The notes under the pieces: model-generated
Databases searched by the model: none
What the model saw: only the letters and a program-made list of their open reading frames with translations
What the model was told of the DNA's origin: nothing
Assembly: GCA_032717465.1 (NCBI GenBank)
Contig: CM064681.1
Location: 16,400,204-16,464,203, forward strand
Source of the DNA: Coenobita brevimanus
Taxonomy: Eukaryota > Arthropoda > Malacostraca > Decapoda > Coenobitidae
Reading direction: 5' to 3'
Length of the DNA stretch: 64,000 nucleotides
Program-made: the position numbers and the translations under genes
Shown here: piece by piece, positions 56,466-64,000 of the stretch
Numbering within the stretch: position 1 is the stretch's first letter
How the letters are laid out: each line of letters starts with the position of its first letter

Positions 56466-56755
56466 TGTTACCCTTCAACATCTTATTTGGCCTATTTCCC
56501 CTTACAGTGGGCAATGGCCATAAAGCCATAATCAAAATAAAAAAAAGAACCATCAGATACAGCCTGAAGATGGAAGAAGATAGTTTCGAAATGTAGCTAT
56601 CGTTTGCGGAACTCCTGAAGAAACTCCAAGAAGATCATTGAAATATTATGTGGCAAATAGAAACTATACATACGGGAATCAATAAAGGAGAATGTGCCAT
56701 AGCTTTCAACCTCATAAGCCTCCCCAAAAATATCCTTCCTGGCTACACCAACTTA

Positions 56756-57502
56756 TGAGGTGCTACCCAAATGTTCTGGTAATTTGAATACTGTAGGAAT
56801 ATAAGTTACCTTACCTCCTAGTTCTCACTGTCACCTTCCAAGTAGTCCCCTTGGGCACGTATGCGGTGGTCCTAGCATTTATTCTACGAGTCTGTGCATC
56901 CATGGAAGGCTTCAGGTGTGACGGTCTTGAGCACCTCCTGCGATTCTGTCTGGATCTCCTCAGTCGAGTCAAATCGATTCCCTTTCAGTCATAATTTCAG
57001 TTTGGGAAACAGGAAACAAGTCGCAGGGGGCAAGGTCAGGAGAACAGTGTGGGTCGGGAATGACTACCGTGTTAGTGGAAGCCAGGAACTGCCGGACAAC
57101 AATTGATGTGTGGGCGGGGGTGTTGTCATGATGCAGTACCCAGTCCTTGTTTTTCCACCGTTCTGGACGTTTGTGGCAGATGTTCTCCCTCAGACGCTGC
57201 AAAACTCCACAGTAAAACTTTCCGATGACAGACTGACCGGATGGGATGAATCCCTTGTCAACACTCCCTTGGATACTGAAGAAAACGATCAACATCAACT
57301 TGATATTGCTGTGCCATTGGTCTGTCAAACCACCTACACACCACGTTACAATAGTAAGCATAGCTCAACAACACGTCCGCTCACAGACATGGCCAGGGAC
57401 ACTCTGATGCACAAGGGGTACTGCTGACTCCTCCTAATGGCAAAAGGCAAAAACGGATGGCTCCCTCTGCTCAAATTCCTGGAACTTTTGGGTAGCACCT
57501 CA
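56756..57502 (-). mobile_element. 747-bp internally deleted mariner
   Basis: TA (56754-56755) then TGAGGTGCTACCCAAATGTT. At the right, AACTTTTGGGTAGCACCTCA then TA (57503-57504). The inverted repeats are about 30 bp. The element is only half the usual 1.3 kb and keeps just the C-terminal half of a transposase. It is a different mariner lineage from 51895-53214. Inserted in the 3' end of the RTE-like LINE. Confidence 0.88.
56969..57361 (-). pseudogene. mariner transposase, C-terminal half
   Basis: The minus-strand frame of 130 codons reads IKLMLIVFFSIQGSVDKGFIP, KFYCGVLQRLRENI and WVLHHDNTPAHTS (second catalytic Asp), then SPDLAPCDLF (third catalytic Asp). Exactly 34 residues separate the two Asp, the D34D spacing of mariner. 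The first Asp would lie in the Ser of VFFSIQG (usually VFFDIQG), so the triad is broken. The N-terminal DNA-binding part is deleted. About 80 percent of the frame looks conserved, so it is younger than the 52 kb mariner. Confidence 0.87.
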
Positions 57503-58704
57503 TACCTAGTCCACAGCTGAACAAAGGCCTCCCCAACCTTTTCCACGAATTCCTTGACTGAGCCAATCTTTGCCACGTTTTCCCTGCAAATTTCTCTATC
57601 TCATCTCTCCATCTCCTGTCTGGCCTTTTTCTCCTACGCTTACAATTTCTTTGTGTCCAGTCTGACAGCATCTTGCTCCATCGGTTATCCCTTATTCTTC
57701 CTGTATGGCCTGCCCACCTCCCTTTCTGTTCTTAATACCTTCTATAATATATTTGACTTTAGTCTGCTCTCTCACCCAAGTTGATCTTTCCCTGTCTCTT
57801 AAAGATATTCCCAACATTGACCTTTCCATTGCTCTCTGAGAACGGATTAATTTATTTCCCATTGATTTTGTCAGTTGCCTGGTCTCACAAACATACGTCA
57901 TAGCTGGAATTATATATTCGTTATATACTTTTCGTTTCATACAAACTGGCAAGCTACTTTCATAATGTCTGTATGTTTACCGAAAGCTTTCCATCTAATT
58001 GTTAATTCGTCTTTTTATTTTGCTGTCATGATCTTTCGTTAATTTTAGTATTTGCCCAAGTAGTTGTACTCCACAACTTCTTCAAGAATTTCGTCGCTTA
58101 ATCTTTGGTGTTTGTGGATTAAACATTGCTTTAGTTTTACTGTGGTTCATCTTTAGTCCTACTTTCTGACTTTCTCTGTTCAGGTCATTTAACATTTCTT
58201 GCAATGCCTCCGCTGTTTCTGATATTAGGACAATGTCATCTGCAAATCTTAAATGGTTTTGCTTTTCTCCATCTATGTTCACTCCTTTGTTTTCCCAGTC
58301 TAGCTTTCTGAAAATACTTTCTAGGCATGCTGTATATAATTTGGGTGAAACTGTATCTCCCTGACACACGCCCTTCTCAATCTTAATTTTTTCCGAGTCC
58401 TTATGTAATTTAACTGTAGCAGTTCCCTCTGTATATATGTTTTCGAGCAATTTTACAATGTTCTCATTCACTCCTTGTTCTCGCAATGAATTTATAATTG
58501 CTGTGTGCTCCACTCAATCAAAAGCCTTTTTGTAATCAACAAATCCTAAGCACAGTGGTTTGTTATATTCTGTAGTTTTCTCATTTAGCTGCTTCATTGT
58601 CTGTAGATGATCAGTGGTCGAATACCCACTTCGGAATCCGGACTGTTCACGAGGTTGGTTTTCCTCCAAAATTGTTATTCTGTTCGTAAGGACTTTCGTG
58701 AAGT

Positions 58705-61316
58705 TTTTATTTTTTATTTTTTTTTTTTATGCGAGGAAGAAGGAACCAAAGGCCATGAGCTCGCAGTAAAACAGTTCCCTCCAAGAGAAAAATAAAATAC
58801 AATATAGAGCCAAATTCAAGATCCGATCATTTTGAGATGCCTGGACACACTGCATTTGAAAGACTGGAGATCATAGGCAGCAGGAAATACAGACAGAGGG
58901 AGACAGTTCCAGAGCTGACCTGTTGCATAAATGAAAGACTTGGAGTAACGGTTAACTCTTGCATTAGAGAGTTGGACAGAAAAAGGATGAAAGTTTGCTG
59001 CCAGACGGGTGCTACACGCCCGTCGTAGAGGTGGAGGAATGCAAGCAGACAGTTCAGAGGAGCAGTGACCATTAAAGTAGCGATAGAAAAGAGATAAAGA
59101 TGCAACAGTGCGGCGAAGAGACCGAGGTTGAAGGGAGTCAGTAAGAGGAGGAGAGTTAATGAGACGAAAAGCCTTTGACTCCACCCTATTCAGAAAAGCT
59201 GTATGTGGGGAGCCTCCCCACACATGAGAGTTGTACTCCACACAGGGGCGGATAAAACCCCTGTATAGAGTCAACAATTGTGCAGGGGTAAAGAAAGAGC
59301 GGAGTCGGCTTAGCACACCCAATCTCTTGGAAGCAGATTTTACAAGAGATGTAATATGAGCTTTCCAAGATAAGTCCCGAGTAAATGAAACCCCAAGCAT
59401 GTTCAAGGATGATGCAGGATTAAGCTGAATATTATTAAACATTAGTGGGTATACCTGTGGAAGATTTTGTCGGGTTGATAGGTGTAAGAACTGAGTCTTA
59501 GATGCATTAAAGACAACCATATTATTTTTACCCCAGTCAGAGATACGAGCCAAATCAGACATTAGGTGTGCCACAGCCTCATCCCTTGCTTGTTGAAGTA
59601 ACTGTTGAGATGGGCGTTGCGGGAACCGAATGGAAAGGTGAAGGGTGGAGTCGTCAGCGTATGAGTGGATAGGGTTAGATGTACAGCTAAGAAGATCATT
59701 GATGAATAAAAGGAAGAGAGTTGGTGATAGGACAGAGCCCTGAGGAACACCACTGTTGATAGATCTAGGAGAAGAACGATGGCCGTCTACAACAGCGGCT
59801 ATAGAACGACCAGAAAGGAAGCTAGCGATGAAGGCACAGATAGAAGGATAGAAACCGTAGGAGGGCAGTTTGGAAATTAAAGATTTATGCCAGACTCGAT
59901 CGAAAGCCTTTGAGATGTCAAGTGCAATGGCAAAGCTTTCGCCAAAGTCCCGAAAGGAGGATGACCAGGAGTCTGAAAGGTAGGTGAGAAGATCGCCAGT
60001 GGAGCGTCCCTGACGGAACCCATACTGACGATCGGAAAGAAGGTTGTGATAGGAAAGATGCCTTAAAATTTTTCTATTAAGAATTGACTCGAAAACTTTG
60101 AAATACAGGACGTTAAAGCAATTGGACGATAGTTGGAGGGTTGGGAGTGGTCACCCTTCTTTGGGACTGGCTGAATGAGAGCAAACTTCCAGCAAGAAGG
60201 AAAGGTACAAGTTGACAGACAAAGGCGAAAGAGTTTGCCTAGGCAGGGTGTAAGCACAGAAGCACAGTTCTTGAGAACAACAGGAGGGACCCCATCAGGC
60301 CCATATGCCTTGTTACTACTGAGGCCAGTGATGGCAGAAAATACATCAACTGAAGAAATTTTAATGTCAGCCATGAGGAAGTCAGAGGGGGGAAGTGATG
60401 GAGGAACAGCACCAGAATCGTCTAAGGTAGAATTGGAGGAGAAAGTCTGTGCGAAGAGATCTGCTTTATCAGTAGAAGAAATAACTACAGAACCATCAGA
60501 GTAGAAAAGAGGAGGGAAGGATGATGAGGTAAAGTTGTTAGAAAGATTTTTGGCAAGATGCCAGAAGGAGCGGGAAGAATTCGAGTCGGAGAGTTGAGAG
60601 CATTTAGTATGGATGAAATTATTTTTAGCAGAGCGAAGAACAGACTTAGCACGATTCCGGGAAGAAACGTAAAGATGATGTGATTCAGGGGTGGGTTGGC
60701 TCCGGTACCTTTTGTAGGCCCTCTCCTTGTTGCGGACAGCATTAGAACAAGCATGATTAAACCAAGGCTTTCTTGCATTAGTCAAAGGATATGAGAAAGG
60801 AATGTATGCTTCTATGCCCGAGAGAATAACCTCCGTAATGCACAAGGCACACTCAGATGGCTCACGGCCATGGAAGGAATAATCATTCCAGGGAAAATCA
60901 AAGAAGTACTGCCTGAGGGCTTCCCAGTCCGCGGCTCCAAAATGCCACAGACGACGTTTCTCTGGAGGGTCCACAGGCCGTACCGGAGTGATAGGACAGG
61001 TTAAGGTAATAAGATTGTGATCGGAGGAGCCCAACGGAGAGAAAAGATTAACAGAGTAAGCAGAAGGATTAGTTGTGAGGAAGAGGTCAAGTATGTTGGA
61101 GCTCTCTCCAAGGCGGTCAGGGATACGGGTGGGGTGCTGTACAAGCTGCTCTAGGTCATTAAGGATAGAAAAGATGTAGGCTTGTTCACCAGGTGGATCC
61201 GTGAAAGGAGAGGAGAGCCAAAGGTGGTGATGAACATTGAAATCTCCAAGAATGGAGATTTCAGAGAAAGGAGAAATGGATAGAATGTGTTCCATCGTAG
61301 AAGTAAGATAGTCGAA
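58705..61316 (-). mobile_element. LINE-B copy D, young 5'-truncated insertion
   Basis: The poly(A) tail is on the minus strand (58705-58730 as T-rich). The 5' end is truncated within the APE domain at 61316. A 5-bp GAAGT lies on both sides (58700-58704, 61317-61321). It interrupts the RTE-like LINE in its RT. This is the best-preserved LINE-B reference in the window; copies A, C, E and F were judged against it. Confidence 0.92.
58816..61295 (-). pseudogene. LINE-B ORF2 (APE C-terminal half plus RT), one frameshift
   Basis: The first frame (61295-60063, 410 codons) contains [16 protein letters not shown] (APE D-x-N box), [12 protein letters not shown] (S-D-H box), the linker and the RT start ([33 protein letters not shown]). 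Near 60100 one base is missing from an A/T-rich CTTTTGA run, shifting the frame. From there the second frame is open to 58816. It has GFRQGRSTGDLL, ALDISKAFDRVWH, GVPQGSVLSPTLF, SYADDSTLHLS and the C-terminal VEYNSHVWGGSPHT and INSPPLTDSLQ. All RT motifs are intact and no RNase H is present. Family: APE-type LINE near Jockey/CR1. One frameshift plus 5' truncation separate it from a complete ORF2. Confidence 0.9.
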
Positions 61317-62032
61317 GAAGTGTTTGTAAATGACTGATAATAAGCTAATGGGTCAATAGTTACTAAGATCTGTTAAGTCACCTTTTTGTAGAGGTAAATA
61401 ACTATTGCATTACACCATGTTTTGTGATCTTTTTTGTTTTATACAGTGGGTATATAAGTGAGCAAGCCTATTTTGTACTTCTACTCCTGCATCCATCAGT
61501 AAAAAAGTTACTGCTCCATCTTCCCCGCGGAGCCTTCCCTCTTTCCTTATTTTTAAAACCAATGTTTACTTCGTCTGGTGTTACCTCAGGTATTTCACTT
61601 GTGTCAACTGAAAAGTTAGCTGATGGTACTACTGTCTTTGATGCATACAGTTCTTTGTAAAATTCTTCAACTCTCTTCACCATCTTTTCTCTGCATTTAA
61701 TGATTTCACCATTTTTTTTTTTTTTTTTCTTTCAGAGATGTCATTTGTTGCTTTCCTCGCACCATTTTACTTCGGACCTGTTTCAGACTTTTTCCATTAT
61801 TGATGGTTTCTTTGATCTGATCGATGTTTCTTTCTTTTTTCTTTCCTCTGTCTTTTGTTGATAAGCTTCTATAATTCCGTTCGTTCTATTTCGTCTTTGT
61901 TTGTACTTTCATTTCTTTTCGTTTTTTCATAAGCTCGAGTGTCTTTTCTGAATATTTCTTGGCTTTGGTTGTATTAGGTTTTCCTACTACCTCCGCTGAT
62001 TCTCTTAGCACTTATGTTAGTCTGTCATTCAG

Positions 62033-62035
<3 letters not shown>

Positions 62036-62080
<45 letters not shown>

Positions 62081-62096
62081 ATCAACCTGTCAATAT

Positions 62097-62138
<42 letters not shown>

Positions 62139-62187
62139 AATAGATAGATAGATAGATGTAGAAAGATAGATAAATGGAGATATACGA

Positions 62188-62266
<79 letters not shown>

Positions 62267-62365
62267 AAGATAGATAGATAGATAGATAGATAAATAGATA
62301 TAGATAGATAGATAGATAGATAGATTGAATGATTGATGGATAGATAGGTAGATATACGAGTATAT
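62036..62365. repeat. Compound TA / GATA / GA microsatellite
   Basis: (TA)n at 62036-62075, 62100-62135 and 62190-62226; (GA)n at 62233-62262; GATA repeats at 62140-62160 and 62270-62325. It separates two LINE fragments in opposite orientation. Confidence 0.95.
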
Positions 62366-64000
62366 CTCCTCCGATCATAACCTTGTTACCTTAACGTGTC
62401 CTATCACTCCGGTATGGCCTGTGGACCCTCGGAAGAGACGTCGCCTGTGGCATTTTGGAGCCGCGGATTGGGAGGCCCTCAGGCAGTACTTCTTTGATTT
62501 TCCCTGGAATGATTATTGCTTCCATGACCGAGAGCCATCTGAGTGTGCCTTGCGCATTACGGAGGTTATTCTCTCGGGCATGGAAGCATACGTTCCTTTC
62601 TCATATCCTTTGACCAATGCAAGAAAGCCTTGGTTTAATCATGCTTGTTCTAATGCCATTCGCAACAAGGCGATGGCCAATAAAACGTACCGGAGCCAAC
62701 CCACGCCTGAATCATATCTTTGTTTATGTTTCTGCCCGGAATCGTGCAAAGTCTGTTCTTCGCTCTGCTAAAAATGATTTCATCCTTACTAAATGCTCTC
62801 AACTCTCCAACTCGAATTCTTCCCGTTCCTTCTGGCACCTTGTCAAAAACCTTTCTAACAACTTTAACTCATCATCCTTCCCTCCTCATTTCAATTCTGA
62901 TGGCTCTGTAATTATTTCTTCTACTGATAAAGCAGATCTGTTTGCTCAGACTTTCTCCTCCAATTCCACCTTAGATGATTCCGGTGCTGTTCCTCCATCA
63001 CTTTCCTCCTCTGACTTTCTCATGAGTGATATTAAAGTTTCTTCAGCTGATGTATTTTCTGCCATCACAGGCCTCAATACTAACAAGGCATATGGGCCTG
63101 ATGGAGTCCCTCCTGTTGTCCTCAAGAACTGTGCTTTTGTGCTTACACCCTGCCAAGATAAACTCTTTCGTCTTTGTCTTTTAACTTGTACCTTTCCTTC
63201 TTGCTGGAAGTTTGCTCTCATTCAGCCAGTCCCAAAGAAGGTGACCATTCCCATCCCTCTAACTATCGTCCAATTGCTTTAGCATCCTGTGTCTCAAAAG
63301 TTTTCAAGTCGATTCTTAACAGAAAATTTTTGAAGCATCTTTCCTATCACAACCTTCTTTCTCATCGTCAGTATGGGTTCCGTCAGGGACACTCCACTAG
63401 CGATCTTCTCACCTACCTTTCAGACTCCTGGTCATCTTTCGGGACTTTGGCGAAAGCTTTGTCATTGCACTTGACATCTCAGAGGCTTTCGATTAAGTCT
63501 GGCATAAATCTTCAATTTCCAAACTGCCCTCTTACGGTTTCTATCCTTCTATCTGTGCCTTCATCGCTAGCTTCCTTTCTGGTCGTTCTATAGCTCCTGT
63601 TGTAGACGGCCATCGTTCTTCTCCTAGATCTATTAACAGTGGTGTTCCTCAGGGTTCTGTCCTATCACCAACTCTCTTTCTTTTATTCATCAATGATCTT
63701 CTAAGCTGTACATCTAATCCTATCCACTCGTATGCTGATGATTCAACCCTTCACCTTTCCATTCGGTTCCGACAACGTCCATCTCAGCAGTTACTTCAAC
63801 AAACAAGGGATGAGGCTATGGCACACGTAATGTCTGACTTGGCTCGTATCTCTGACTGGGGTAAAAACAATTTTGTTTTTAATGCATCAAAGACTCAGTT
63901 TTTACATCCATCAACCCGTCAAAATCTTCCACAGGAATACCCACTAATGTTTAATAATATCCAGCTCAATCCTGCATCATTCTTGAACATGCTTGGGATA
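62366..64000 (+). mobile_element. LINE-B copy E, young, running off the right edge
   Basis: A plus-strand LINE-B copy 5'-truncated at about the S-S-D-H-N box (62366) next to the microsatellite. It is very similar to copy D. The 3' end is outside the window. Confidence 0.9.
62420..64000 (+). pseudogene. LINE-B ORF2 of copy E (linker and RT), partial
   Basis: It opens in frame at 62421 ([20 protein letters not shown]). A frame change near 62700 follows, then a long frame to 63282 with [19 protein letters not shown]. Another shift near 63240 lies before [18 protein letters not shown]. The RT palm reads GFRQGHSTSDLL, then an Arg-to-stop change in the A-F-D-R-V-W-H tract near 63493. GVPQGSVLSPTLFLLFINDLL and SYADDSTLHLS (about 63640-63760) are intact, as is SDLARISDWGKNN. 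Three small lesions make it dead, but its closeness to copy D implies recent activity. Confidence 0.87.

Larger units (their letters stand above)
57520..62030 (-). pseudogene. Reverse transcriptase of the RTE-like LINE
   Basis: From 62030: KKYSEKTLELMKKRKEM, then KRVEEFYKELYASK and SEIPEVTPDEVNIGFK (61683-61468), the conserved linker before an RTE-type RT. VNIGFKNKERGKAPRG leads into the RT, and near 61380-61330 stands [16 protein letters not shown]. After the LINE-B insert come SGFR...STTDHLQTMKQLN and, at 58513-58082, EHTAIINSLREQG, VCQGDTVSPKLYTACLE and LRFADDIVLIS (FADD catalytic box intact). The C-terminus (57671-57540) has GRPDRRW-like RPDRRWRDEIEKFAG and EAFVQLW. Several stops and frame changes inactivate it. 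Confidence 0.87.
57505..62035 (-). mobile_element. RTE-like LINE, 5'-truncated, split by LINE-B and a mariner
   Basis: Minus-strand blocks 62035-61317 and 58704-57505 are consecutive parts of one LINE, interrupted by LINE-B copy D at 58705-61316. The coding sequence reads across the join (LSVIYK | HFTKVLTN). A 3' non-coding part probably extends to about 56600 beyond the mariner at 56756-57502. The 5' end is cut at the (TA)n tract near 62036, so the APE endonuclease is missing. Confidence 0.85.

Noticed and set aside
57110..57427. Plus-strand 105-codon frame
   Set aside because: Antisense of the mariner transposase fragment.

Overview
The window looks like intergenic or heterochromatic DNA of an arthropod, most likely a decapod crustacean such as a crab. 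This rests on the mix of elements (APE-type LINEs with and without RNase H, RTE-like LINEs, a Penelope-like element, Ty3/gypsy, many piggyBac, Tc1/mariner and hAT relatives), long TA/GATA/CA microsatellites and the lack of bacterial-style gene packing. The species is an inference. I found no convincing intact host gene. Almost everything that can be named is a transposable element or its wreckage, and the main information is the order in which elements inserted into one another.

Region 1-11.1 kb holds the 3' end of an I-clade LINE, an unrecognised minus-strand reading frame split by a 181-bp piggyBac-type MITE, an internally deleted LINE-B copy (LINE-B is my label for the APE+RT LINE without RNase H that recurs here), degraded LINE pieces and a 40-bp tandem repeat. 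Region 11.1-25.9 kb is one 5'-truncated LINE-B copy (about 2.9 kb of its own sequence) cut by three insertions: a 4.8-kb hAT-like element with a 2.3-kb ACC/ACA repeat at its centre (8-bp target duplication), a 774-bp piggyBac-type element (TTAA target) and a 6.2-kb full-length I-clade LINE (15-bp duplication).

Region 27.3-49.2 kb is one decayed Ty3/gypsy retrotransposon with 5' and 3' LTRs and a tRNA-Leu-type primer binding site. Five later insertions expand it from about 6.8 kb to 21.9 kb. One of them, a Tc1-like transposon with 174-bp terminal inverted repeats, carries an RTE-like LINE, which carries a full-length I-clade LINE, which carries a hAT-like element. That makes a five-level nest whose junctions mostly read back to continuous ancestral sequence when the inserts are removed.

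Region 49.2-56.8 kb holds a second copy of the 774-bp piggyBac-type family, a dead but complete-length mariner, a Penelope-like fragment (RT plus GIY-YIG) and an unusual broken reading frame with a cold-shock (Y-box-like) domain. Region 56.8-64 kb is an RTE-like LINE cut by an internally deleted mariner and by a young LINE-B copy with essentially one frameshift. Microsatellites and another young LINE-B copy, running off the window, follow.

The repeats do not form an operon or pathway. Each autonomous element encodes its own mobilisation proteins (APE endonuclease, RT, RNase H, integrase, transposase), nearly all now inactivated. All homology calls come from reading motifs by eye; no database search was run.
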